This document shows positions 33,169 through 40,415 of a DNA stretch of 41,498 bases, piece by piece. Positions within the stretch are counted from its first letter, which is position 1. Each line of letters begins with the position of its first letter. The translations under genes were made by a program, and so were the position numbers. Source of the DNA: Anaerolineae bacterium (GTDB lineage Bacteria; Chloroflexota; Anaerolineae; Aggregatilineales; Aggregatilineaceae); the NCBI GenBank assembly GCA_016930015.1, contig JAFGHR010000049.1:1-41498 (forward strand), in the 5' to 3' direction. The notes under the pieces are model-generated. The model was not told the origin of the DNA and made no database searches. It saw only the letters and a list, made by a program, of their open reading frames with translations.

Positions 33169-33777
33169 ATGCTGCTGCATGGCCTGCTCGTGGACCTCGT
33201 GCCCTTCACGCGCGAGTTTCACGAGGAAAAAATGCACACGTTTTGGAACAATGAATCGCGGTGGTGGGCCACCATGGGTGATAATCAGCCCGTCACGCGC
33301 GCTGAAATCAAACGCATGAACGAGGAGCGCATCCAGGGACACGAGCGCGGCTATACCGGCATCCACTTCATGATGCGTGCCCGTGACGGTAATATCATCG
33401 GCTCGGCAGGGCTCAACTGGCTCGATTACTGGAACCGGTACGGTATGCTGGGCTCATGGATCGGCGAACCGGACTATTGGAGCGGCGGGCACGGCACCGA
33501 TGCCCTGCTGCTGCTGGCCGAGTATGCGTTCAACTGGTACGACCTGCGCCGCCTGATCCTGTTCACCATGGGTCCCAACATTCGCGCCCAACGTAATGTC
33601 GAACGCTGCGGGTTTAAGCTCGAAGCGCGGCAGCGCGATGGCGGTTATGCTGGCGGCGAATGGGTTACATCGCTGGCCTACGGTATGCTGCGCGAGGAAT
33701 GGCAGGGCCGTGAGACGCTGGTCGAGCAGTTCAACCTGCGTGAAAGGGCCGAAAAACGTTATGGCGCACTCGACTGA
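33169..33777 (+). CDS. GNAT family N-acetyltransferase 2
   Basis: This 202-residue RimJ/RimL-type protein starts MLLHGLLVDLVPFTREF. The acetyl-CoA binding motif, GEPDYWSGGHGTDALLL, is at about 99-115, followed by the helix with YAFNWYDLRRLILFTMGPN and the acceptor-side strand VERCGFKLEARQRD. All GNAT elements are present. It would transfer an acetyl group to an N-terminal amine, amino sugar or small molecule; the target is unknown. AAGGGAAA lies upstream. The gene overlaps the next one by 17 bases. Confidence 0.87.
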   Translation: MLLHGLLVDLVPFTREFHEEKMHTFWNNESRWWATMGDNQPVTRAEIKRMNEERIQGHERGYTGIHFMMRARDGNIIGSAGLNWLDYWNRYGMLGSWIGEPDYWSGGHGTDALLLLAEYAFNWYDLRRLILFTMGPNIRAQRNVERCGFKLEARQRDGGYAGGEWVTSLAYGMLREEWQGRETLVEQFNLRERAEKRYGALD

Positions 33778-34387
33778 CTCCGGTCATCCCTTGCTTGAGG
33801 GACTGCTGGTTGACCTGACACCGTTCGACAAACGTTTTGTCGAGCTGGAACACAAATGGGAAAATGGCCCGGCGGCGTTCTGGGGTGACATGGGCGACCG
33901 CCAGTTCTTCACCCGCGACCACCTGCGATCCCGGCGCGAACGGAACGCCGCCGAACGCGAAAACGACTCGTCCCCGGCGGTGACGTTCGGCATCCAGACC
34001 AAAGACAGCACGCCTATCGGGCTGTTTGTCGTGGCCTACATCCAACCGGCTTTCCGCACGGCGATACTGGGTGCGTACATCGGCGAGCCGGAGTACTGGG
34101 GCGGCGGTTATGGCACCGATGCCCTGCTGCTGGTCGTCGATTACGCGTTTGACTGGCTCGACCTGCGCAGGCTGTGGCTGGTCACGATGAGCCTCAACGC
34201 GCGCGTGCTGCGCCAGATGGACAAGGTCGGGTTCACAATGGAAAACCGCCAACGTAATGCGACCCTGGCCGACGGTACATGGTACGACATCGTGATGTAC
34301 GGCCTGTTACGCGACGAATGGCCGGGCCGGGCCGCCATGCTGGAACGATTAAATCTGTGGCCCCGTGCACAGGCAACGAAGGGTTGA
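33761..34387 (+). CDS. GNAT family N-acetyltransferase 3
   Basis: The product has 208 residues from ATG 33761, chosen because upstream in-frame codons would extend far into gene 2 and the homologous start (LLEGLLVDLTPF) then lies at residue 11. The acetyl-CoA loop, EPEYWGGGYGTD (109-120), is perfect. Then come YAFDWLDLRRLWLVTMSLN and MDKVGFTMENRQRN. It is closely related to gene 4: 47 of 48 bases are identical over the loop region (34085-34132 against 34690-34737). Tandem duplication or gene conversion is evident. The target is unknown. Translation is likely coupled to gene 2 by the overlap. Confidence 0.87.
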   Translation: MAHSTDSGHPLLEGLLVDLTPFDKRFVELEHKWENGPAAFWGDMGDRQFFTRDHLRSRRERNAAERENDSSPAVTFGIQTKDSTPIGLFVVAYIQPAFRTAILGAYIGEPEYWGGGYGTDALLLVVDYAFDWLDLRRLWLVTMSLNARVLRQMDKVGFTMENRQRNATLADGTWYDIVMYGLLRDEWPGRAAMLERLNLWPRAQATKG

Positions 34388-34392
34388 ATCTC

Positions 34393-34980
34393 ATGTTAGA
34401 AGGATTACTGGTTGATCTGGTACCGTATGGCAAGCGTTTTCTTGACCAGGAACACCGCTGGCACAACAGCGAAGCGTGGTTCTGGGCTACCGCCGGAGAA
34501 TGGGTGATCGTATCCCGCGATGCGATCAACCGGTACCGCGCAGAGGAGGCCGAACGGCGAGCCGAACGGCACAACATCCCCAGCGTGTACTTCGGCATCC
34601 AGACCAAGGACGGCAAACCGCTGGGCGACATCGCCATGAACTGGGTTTTACCCTATCACCGGCTGGCGATGCTGGGCGCATGTATCAGCGAGCCGGAGTA
34701 CTGGGGCGGCGGTTACGGCACCGATGCCCTGCTGCTGATCCTGGACTACGCCTTCAACTGGCTCGACATGCACAAAATCTGGCTGGGCACGATGGATATA
34801 AACGAACGTGTCAAGCGCCAGATGATCAAGGTCGGCTTTGTGCTCGAAGCGCGGGAGCGCAGCTTTCACATGGTAGACGGTCATGGCTGGGTAGACGGCC
34901 TGCTGTACGGTATGCTGCGCGACGAATGGCCGGGCCGCGAAGCGATGATCAACAAGCTGGGCCTGAAAGCGCGCACATAA
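34393..34980 (+). CDS. GNAT family N-acetyltransferase 4
   Basis: The 195-residue protein starts MLEGLLVDLVPYGKRF at ATG 34393, 5 bases after gene 3 ends. The acetyl-CoA loop, EPEYWGGGYGTD, is at 100-111, followed by YAFNWLDMHKIWLGTMDIN and MIKVGFVLEARERS. It is complete and ordinary in length. It closes the array of four; the shared N-terminal signature and common order suggest repeated tandem duplication with later divergence of the acceptor side (the residues around 30-60 differ most), as expected if each copy has its own substrate. Confidence 0.87.
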   Translation: MLEGLLVDLVPYGKRFLDQEHRWHNSEAWFWATAGEWVIVSRDAINRYRAEEAERRAERHNIPSVYFGIQTKDGKPLGDIAMNWVLPYHRLAMLGACISEPEYWGGGYGTDALLLILDYAFNWLDMHKIWLGTMDINERVKRQMIKVGFVLEARERSFHMVDGHGWVDGLLYGMLRDEWPGREAMINKLGLKART

Positions 34981-35093
34981 GCGGTTACGTTTATACGCAG
35001 GGCTGGAAAACAACGGGATATGGCGTTAGGCTGTTCCAGGGAATAAGTTCTCTCATTTTTTAGCCCTCTGCACGCAGCAGCGCGGCTTTTGCT

Positions 35094-35114
35094 CCCCTTC
35101 CCTAAGGGAAGGGG
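35094..35114. repeat. Perfect 9-bp hairpin palindrome
   Basis: CCCCTTCCC-TAA-GGGAAGGGG sits 114 bases after the last GNAT gene. It is followed by GTTATGGGGGATGGGG, a G-rich run. It may act as the terminator of the array or be part of a separate intergenic repeat family. Confidence 0.6.
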
Positions 35115-35151
35115 TTATGGGGGATGGGGTAATTATTTTCTTGGCGAAGCC

Positions 35152-35232
35152 TTAGAGCAATCGCACGGATGACTTTAAAGCAGCGCCTTTCCCCACAATC
35201 CCCCGTCCGGTTTGGCTGGGCGGGGGACGTGA
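35152..35232 (+). repeat. MITE-like dispersed repeat, copy 6 (left part only)
   Basis: It contains a diverged left end (AGAGCAATCGC, GGATGA), the block CAGCGCCTTTCCCC and a hairpin A variant (CCCCCGTCC with GGGCGGGGG, 35200-35226). Hairpins B and C and the right end are missing. It has the same orientation as the other copies. The remaining gap to 35436 shows no gene. Confidence 0.6.
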
Positions 35233-35436
35233 TACCATGCCACCGGCACCACCTGCGATGACTATAGTTTTTTTGCCGCATCGCGAACACATCCCACGGC
35301 AGGCGCCAACTTGCCGCATTTTTCATGTCCCTGTAAGCTAGGCACATAACACCGTCATCGTTTGCCGGGTATTCCCGAAACGTCTTTTTGGCCGGACGGC
35401 TGCCGCCGTCTTCACAGAGGATAGGGACAGATAACC

Positions 35437-36978
35437 ATGCGTATCAAAACAAGCGTATTGCCATTCCTGGTGGTGGTTGCGTTATTGGCAGCGCTGTTGG
35501 CCGGGGGATTAACCGTTGCAGGCGCAGCCGATCCCGCCCCGACAATCATCATGTTCACAAGTTCGCTGGAAAACGTCACCGTCGCCGACGCCGAAGCGGG
35601 TACGCTGACCACAACCCTGACGTGGCACACGGTCGGCGTCACGGATGCACACACACTCACGCTGCACAGTTACCAGCGTAACACCTGGGTCGCGCTGTTT
35701 GACGAAAACAGCGTACCCCTGGAATCAAAAGGGGCGCGTGTCGTCACCGTTCAGCACCCGATGAACTTCGGCCCGCCCACCTATTTACTGTCGATCGTGG
35801 ATGCCCAGTCGCGGGTCGTTGACCAGCGCACACTGTCGATCCCGTATGTCGAGTCGGACGCGCTGCCCGTGCTTGAAACACTCACCGCCGATGTCGAAAG
35901 CATCAGCGGCGAGATGCTGAATGCCGGTAATGCACGCGTCAACCTGACGTGGAAAGTCAGCGATCGCCTGCCAACCAGCAATCTTGTGTTTGAGCAGATC
36001 ATCACCGGTGAGTCAGGCGCCGAAAGCGCCGTATCGGTCGAACTGCCACGCGACACCTTGTGGGTAGCCTCCAGCGCGACCGGCCCGGTGGTACCGGTTG
36101 CCGTCGAAGGCGCCCAAACGGTTGATCTGCGCGCGCAGATCATCGACCTTGTGTCCGGGCAAATCTACGACCAGCAAATCCTGTCGCTGAACATCGGCGG
36201 GGCGGAGGTCGTGCAGCCGGATACCGCCGAAAGTACCGCCGTACCCCCCACCAAAACGCCGGAAACCGTCCCCGATGAAATTGACTTGTTCACAGCGGAA
36301 CCCAATACCGTGAATCCCGGCGCGGCGGTCACCCTGACGTGGGCGCTGCGCGGCACCGGCAGCGTTACGATTGAGCAGATCGTACCCGGCATTGACACGG
36401 TCGAAACGGTGGTCACCGCGCAGTCACCGCAGGGCAGCGCGACAGTGTACGTGCCCGACTACGCCGCCTACAGTGTTGAGTACAAATTGTGGACTGCCAA
36501 CCGCACCGATTCCGCGTCTGTCAACGTGGCGATCAACTGCCCCTATACCTATTTCTTCGGCAAGGCCGCGGACTGCCCCGCCGGTGACGACCTGACCGTG
36601 CAGGGCGCTTACCAGGAATTTGAGGGCGGATTCATGATCTGGCGCGGCGATACATTTGAGATTTTTGTGTTCTATGAGGATGGCACCGCCGCGTTTTTCC
36701 TGGAAGGCACATATGCGGCCATGGCCGAAAGCAGCCCCGCCGAAACCCCACCGCTTGATCGCGAAGTGCCCGTGAACAGCTTCGGGCGCGTGTGGGCTAA
36801 TGCGCCGGGTGTGCGGGACAAGTTAGGATGGGCGGTCACACCAGAGCAATCCTACCTGATGCAGTTCCAGCAGGTTGCCCTGACGCGTGTTCCACCACCG
36901 GCCACCAGCATCTACCTGACACTGCCCGACGATACGGTCATCGGCAGCGGCGGCGGGTTGTGGGCCGAAGTCGAGTAG
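35437..36978 (+). CDS. Secreted protein with Ig-like domain
   Basis: The 513-residue protein has a signal peptide at 1-30 (AGGLTVAGA). Beta-rich domains follow: residues about 35-145 and 150-265 have paired Ig-like strands (TTLTWHTVGVTDAHTLTLHSY, NLTWKVSDRLPTSNLVFEQI). A short Thr/Pro linker (about 268-280) and another Ig-like domain (FTAEPNTVNPGAAVTLTWALRG, about 285-360) come next. The C-terminal part (about 365-513) starts CPYTYFFGKAADCPAG, with two cysteines, and ends in a region with GFMIWRGDTFEIFVFYEDGT and DKLGWAVTPEQSYLMQFQQ, a module I have seen described only as unknown in Chloroflexota. No catalytic site is visible. It likely has a surface binding or assembly role. A hairpin terminator follows at 37022. 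Confidence 0.75.
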   Translation: MRIKTSVLPFLVVVALLAALLAGGLTVAGAADPAPTIIMFTSSLENVTVADAEAGTLTTTLTWHTVGVTDAHTLTLHSYQRNTWVALFDENSVPLESKGARVVTVQHPMNFGPPTYLLSIVDAQSRVVDQRTLSIPYVESDALPVLETLTADVESISGEMLNAGNARVNLTWKVSDRLPTSNLVFEQIITGESGAESAVSVELPRDTLWVASSATGPVVPVAVEGAQTVDLRAQIIDLVSGQIYDQQILSLNIGGAEVVQPDTAESTAVPPTKTPETVPDEIDLFTAEPNTVNPGAAVTLTWALRGTGSVTIEQIVPGIDTVETVVTAQSPQGSATVYVPDYAAYSVEYKLWTANRTDSASVNVAINCPYTYFFGKAADCPAGDDLTVQGAYQEFEGGFMIWRGDTFEIFVFYEDGTAAFFLEGTYAAMAESSPAETPPLDREVPVNSFGRVWANAPGVRDKLGWAVTPEQSYLMQFQQVALTRVPPPATSIYLTLPDDTVIGSGGGLWAEVE

Positions 36979-37021
36979 ACGCGCCCATCACGACCAAAAA
37001 CGGACTCATACGGCGAATCAA

Positions 37022-37048
37022 ATAGGGGCGTAGCAGCTACGTCCCTAT
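37022..37048. terminator. Bidirectional terminator between convergent genes
   Basis: ATAGGGGCGTAGC pairs with GCTACGTCCCTAT around an almost absent loop (AG), flanked by CAAA and TTTG that extend the stem. It lies between the convergent Ig-like gene and response regulator gene, so it can serve both. Confidence 0.6.
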
Positions 37049-37084
37049 GTTTGATTCTGGCGAATACACTGGTCTTGAACAGCC

Positions 37085-37495
37085 CTATCGCGATGCACCG
37101 CTGTGTTTGGACAGTCCGGGCGGCGGGCTTTTTTGCATCACCCTGTCCAGGCCAACTTCGAGTTCTTCAAGCGTGGCCGGTTTAACGATGTAATAGTTGG
37201 CGCCAGCCTCAAACGCCGCGCGCTTGGTGCCGAGGTCTTCTTCAGCCGACACCACGATCACGGGCACTTTAGCCGTCGCCGGATCACGCCGCAAAAACCC
37301 CAGCACTTCCAGACCGCTTACACCGGGCATATTGATGTCTAAGAATATGACATCGGGAATCACCTGGTTAAGCTGTTGTATGGCCATGCGCGGACTGTAC
37401 GCAATGCCCACAATATGCCCCAAAACACCTAACTGGTTTGCCAGGCTTTGAGCTAAGTTCCGGTCGTCTTCAACAACCAGTGCGTTATATAACAT
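37085..37495 (-). CDS. Single-domain response regulator
   Basis: The 136-residue receiver begins MLYNALVVEDDRN. D53 (VIFLDINMPG) is the phospho-acceptor, with E9-D10-D11, S83 and K105. It ends shortly after the fold with a Ser/Pro-rich tail; there is no output domain. Its sequence is closer to the CheY/Spo0F type than to the pair at 10697/11755. AAGGAAAG lies 9 bases before ATG 37495. It has a divergent neighbour with its own promoter; no kinase is nearby. Confidence 0.9.
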   Translation of the reverse strand: MLYNALVVEDDRNLAQSLANQLGVLGHIVGIAYSPRMAIQQLNQVIPDVIFLDINMPGVSGLEVLGFLRRDPATAKVPVIVVSAEEDLGTKRAAFEAGANYYIVKPATLEELEVGLDRVMQKSPPPGLSKHSGASR

Positions 37496-37551
37496 CGTGT
37501 GTTCTTTCCTTATGCAAGCAGCGCCGTATTTGTATCACCCGGTTACGATTT

Positions 37552-37560
37552 TATTGTAAC
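37552..37560 (-). promoter_or_regulatory. Extended -10 promoter for the response regulator
   Basis: On the minus strand TGTTACAAT matches TGnTATAAT and lies 57 bases upstream of ATG 37495. The gap between the two divergent genes is AT-rich around 37550-37640. Confidence 0.5.
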
Positions 37561-37698
37561 ATAGCTTGTCGTAGCATAAACAATCAAAGCGGGTTTCGTT
37601 TACAAATTTCGGAAGGTTTTCATAATTTATCAAGTATCAGGACCTGTCGATCACCATTTGAGCATCCATCCAGTCGTGAATTTTGACCAAAACCTGAT

Positions 37699-37728
37699 TT
37701 GCATGACTTACCCGCGTGTGAGTATAGT
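37699..37728 (+). promoter_or_regulatory. Promoter for the GCS2-type ligase
   Basis: TTGCAT (37699-37704) and TATAGT (37723-37728) are 18 bases apart, 51 bases before ATG 37779. Confidence 0.5.
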
Positions 37729-37778
37729 CAGTCTGGCAGCACGCCGCCTGTTTTTTCCATTTTCGCCGGAGGGTGACT

Positions 37779-38969
37779 ATGCCAAACGCACCGTTAACCA
37801 TTGGCATTGAAGAAGAGTACCAGATCATTGACCCCGAAACCCGCGAGCTGACATCCTATGTGCAGCAGATGATGAATCATGGGCATGTTGTGCTGGGCGA
37901 TCAACTCAAACAGGAGTTCATGCAGTCGCAGATCGAAGTCGGCAGCCACATCTGCCGTAACATCCAGGAAGCCCGCCAGGAGATTATCCGCCTGCGCCGC
38001 ACCGTCAGCGAGGTGGCTGAGCAAGCGGGGGCCGTGGTGACCGCGGCGTCCACGCACCCGTTTTCGCGCTGGCAGGACCAGCGCATCAGCGAGGGCGCGC
38101 GTTACGACGATCTCGCCAGCGAGATGAAAGACGCCGCCCGCCGGATGTTGATCTTCGGGATGCACGTTCACCTGGGATTCGGGAAAACGCCCGAAGCCAT
38201 GGAACTGATGATCGATATCCTGAACCAACTGCGCTACTTTTTGCCGCATGTGCTGGCGCTGACCACCTCGTCACCGTTCTGGAACGGGCGCGATACCGGC
38301 CTCAAGAGTTATCGCAGCCTGGTATTTGAGAATATGCCGCGTTCGGGCATTCCCCCGCACTTTAACAGCTACGCCGAATACGATCGCTACGTGACCCTGA
38401 TGGGCAAAGTCGGCTCGCTGGGCCGCCGCAGCGACACGCGCAAAGTGACCAGCGAAGTCGCCATCGGCGATCCGACCAAAATCTGGTGGGACGCCCGCCC
38501 GCACCCCGACCTCGGCACGCTTGAGGTGCGCATTTGTGATATCTGCACGCGCATAAACGAAGCGATCGCTATCGCCGCCCTGCTCCAGGCGATCACGGCC
38601 AAGCTGATCAAACTGCGCAACCAGAACCAGAGCTGGCGTACCTACCGGGGCATCTACATCGATGAAAACAAGTGGCGCGCCGTGCGTTACGGCGTGGACG
38701 GTAAACTGATCGATTTTGGCATCGAGGCCGAAGTCCCCATGCGGTTTTTGGCGAATGAACTGTTGGAGATCGTAGACGATGTCGTTGACGATCTCGGCTC
38801 GCGCAAGGAAGTGAGCTACATCACGCATATCGTCAGAAACGGGACCAGCGCCGACCGCCAGCTTCGCACCTACTACCGTTGTATCAACACAGGCGCGTCT
38901 CACGAGGAAGCCTTATTTGCCGTGGTCGATCAACTGGTTGAGGAAACACACGAGGACTGGCGCGACTAG
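37779..38969 (+). CDS. GCS2-family carboxylate-amine ligase (YbdK-like)
   Basis: The 396-residue enzyme starts at ATG 37779, with GGAGGG 5 bases upstream; the earlier GTG at 37773 lies on the ribosome-binding site and is unlikely. It opens with LTIGIEEEYQIID, the glutamate-rich metal site of GCS2 enzymes. HVHLGF (about 128-133), DPTKIWWDARPHPDLGTLEVRICD (about 227-250) and a C-terminal LRTYYR are further family motifs. ATP-grasp-like chemistry joins a carboxylate to an amine; E. coli YbdK has weak glutamate-cysteine ligase activity. A role in glutathione-like or gamma-glutamyl compound synthesis is possible but not proven. The redox fusion at 2457 does not by itself show that glutathione is made here. 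Confidence 0.92.
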   Translation: MPNAPLTIGIEEEYQIIDPETRELTSYVQQMMNHGHVVLGDQLKQEFMQSQIEVGSHICRNIQEARQEIIRLRRTVSEVAEQAGAVVTAASTHPFSRWQDQRISEGARYDDLASEMKDAARRMLIFGMHVHLGFGKTPEAMELMIDILNQLRYFLPHVLALTTSSPFWNGRDTGLKSYRSLVFENMPRSGIPPHFNSYAEYDRYVTLMGKVGSLGRRSDTRKVTSEVAIGDPTKIWWDARPHPDLGTLEVRICDICTRINEAIAIAALLQAITAKLIKLRNQNQSWRTYRGIYIDENKWRAVRYGVDGKLIDFGIEAEVPMRFLANELLEIVDDVVDDLGSRKEVSYITHIVRNGTSADRQLRTYYRCINTGASHEEALFAVVDQLVEETHEDWRD

Positions 38970-39049
38970 GTTGTGTTGACATTTCATCGCAACCAGATCA
39001 AAGTCGCTGCAAAGTTGAGAAAGCCGAGATTTGGATGGCGGTTAGTGGT

Positions 39050-39409
39050 TCACCGAGATGATCCGCGGTTCCCTCGGCTGGGTTTGCCACGAGGGCGGAC
39101 TGTAGCCTCAGCGCGTATCCTGAAGACCCCGATCTCAATCCTGGACTCTGTCCAGCCCTCAAGATCGGCATTTAGCTTAGCGTATTCATCCGTGCATTCA
39201 CTCAGAGCCTGCTCTTGCTGAACCTCTGTATCCCAAAGGTCGATTATCAGATACCGTTTCGGATTATTAATGTCGTTTAGCACAGTGGTACCACGGAAGC
39301 CTGGGGATTTGCCGAACAGCTTGCTCCACGCGCCCCCAGGACCATACACCAGTTCGAGCTGGCCCTGGGCTTCCTGCCTGACGATAACTTCCCACACAAT
39401 TTCAATCAT
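39050..39409 (-). CDS. ABM-domain protein (antibiotic biosynthesis monooxygenase-like)
   Basis: The 119-residue protein has one alpha/beta ferredoxin-like domain: MIEIVWEVIVRQEAQGQLEL, then SPGFRGTTVLNDINNPKRYLIIDLWD and ALSECTDEYAKLNADLE. The pattern fits small ABM/YdhR-type monooxygenase or heme-handling proteins; catalytic residues are not conserved enough to say which. Codon and base use look AT-richer than the neighbours. The upstream gene's stop codon TAG is part of the TAGGA ribosome-binding site, so translation is probably coupled. The basic tail after residue 100 is unusual. Confidence 0.72.
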   Translation of the reverse strand: MIEIVWEVIVRQEAQGQLELVYGPGGAWSKLFGKSPGFRGTTVLNDINNPKRYLIIDLWDTEVQQEQALSECTDEYAKLNADLEGWTESRIEIGVFRIRAEATVRPRGKPSRGNRGSSR

Positions 39410-39416
39410 TACTATC

Positions 39417-40400
39417 CTACCCCCGCCCCGGACGGCCAGCCCGCCAGCCCGCCGCCATGATCAGCGCGTTGGTGAGCACGATCATCCCGATTACCGCTGC
39501 CAGGGCAGCCGCGCCCAGCAGCACACCATACTCAGTATCGGCCCAGGTGCGGAACAGCGTTTCCAGGTCCATCAGTTCCAGGCCAAAATCACCGGCCAGC
39601 ACCGCGAACACGTGATCCCCGAACGAGCGCGCGTCGGCGGTATACCAGCTCAGGCGCACATCCAGGTCATTGATCAGCAGCGCGGTGCCGAATACGCCGG
39701 TTTCAAACAACACGATCATCACGCGCAGCAGCGGCGCCAGGAGGCGGTTGTTCACAAATGACGACAAAAACAGGCCCAGCGCCGCGTTTAGCCCGACCAG
39801 CACCACCGGCAGCAGCAGCGCCGCCGTCACGTACATGGCCAGCAGCACAATCGCGGCCTCGACGGATACGGCGGGCGTGATCCCGGTGATATACAAATCC
39901 AGGTAGCGCCCCTGGTAGCGGGTCAGGTCAACGAGCATCCAACCGGCAAAAAACACGCGCGCCAGCACGATCGCGGCCAGCATCCACCGCATCCGGTAAA
40001 ACAGCGCCACCCACCACGACCGCGTGGACATCGCCGCCCCGCGACTCGTCACCTTGACCAGTTCCCAACCGGCGCGCCGCTGCTCCAATATCACCGTGTT
40101 GGACGTCCACACCAGCGCCGTCAGCACGGCGACATATTGCAGCGCCAGCAGCGGAAAGTACAGGATCGCAAACACAGCCGACCCGATGTCACGCGATACA
40201 CCCAGCGGGCTGCCCGCTTCGTAACGGGCATAACTGATCGCCAGCAGCATCCCGAACGCGGCCATGCCCACCAGCCGCCCGGACCAGCGCATCACCCACG
40301 TAATCCGGCGGTCGTAGCGCTGCAAGGTGTAACGCAGCACCGGGTTATCGGGACGCGCCCAGTCGGGGACCTGTCCGGTTATAACCTGCTGAACCTGCAT
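39417..40400 (-). CDS. Polytopic membrane protein (ABC-permease-like)
   Basis: The 327-residue protein starts at ATG 40400, with GAGGA 6 bases upstream; the in-frame codon at 40412 is rejected. About eight hydrophobic segments occur (near 45-65, 78-105, 140-165, 185-225, 235-260 and 290-315). The layout and the ILEQRRAGWELVKVTSRG loop (about 106-123) resemble permease subunits of ABC exporters of the ABC-2 type, but no ATPase gene is in the window. It lies 15 bases after the helicase-nuclease gene and 7 bases before the ABM gene, in one operon. No link between these functions is obvious. Confidence 0.7.
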   Translation of the reverse strand: MQVQQVITGQVPDWARPDNPVLRYTLQRYDRRITWVMRWSGRLVGMAAFGMLLAISYARYEAGSPLGVSRDIGSAVFAILYFPLLALQYVAVLTALVWTSNTVILEQRRAGWELVKVTSRGAAMSTRSWWVALFYRMRWMLAAIVLARVFFAGWMLVDLTRYQGRYLDLYITGITPAVSVEAAIVLLAMYVTAALLLPVVLVGLNAALGLFLSSFVNNRLLAPLLRVMIVLFETGVFGTALLINDLDVRLSWYTADARSFGDHVFAVLAGDFGLELMDLETLFRTWADTEYGVLLGAAALAAVIGMIVLTNALIMAAGWRAGRPGRG

Positions 40401-40415
40401 ACGCGTCCTCAAAAA

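Noticed and set aside
38271..38903. 210-codon minus-strand open frame opposite the GCS2-type ligase
   Set aside because: Shadow of a strongly conserved enzyme gene.
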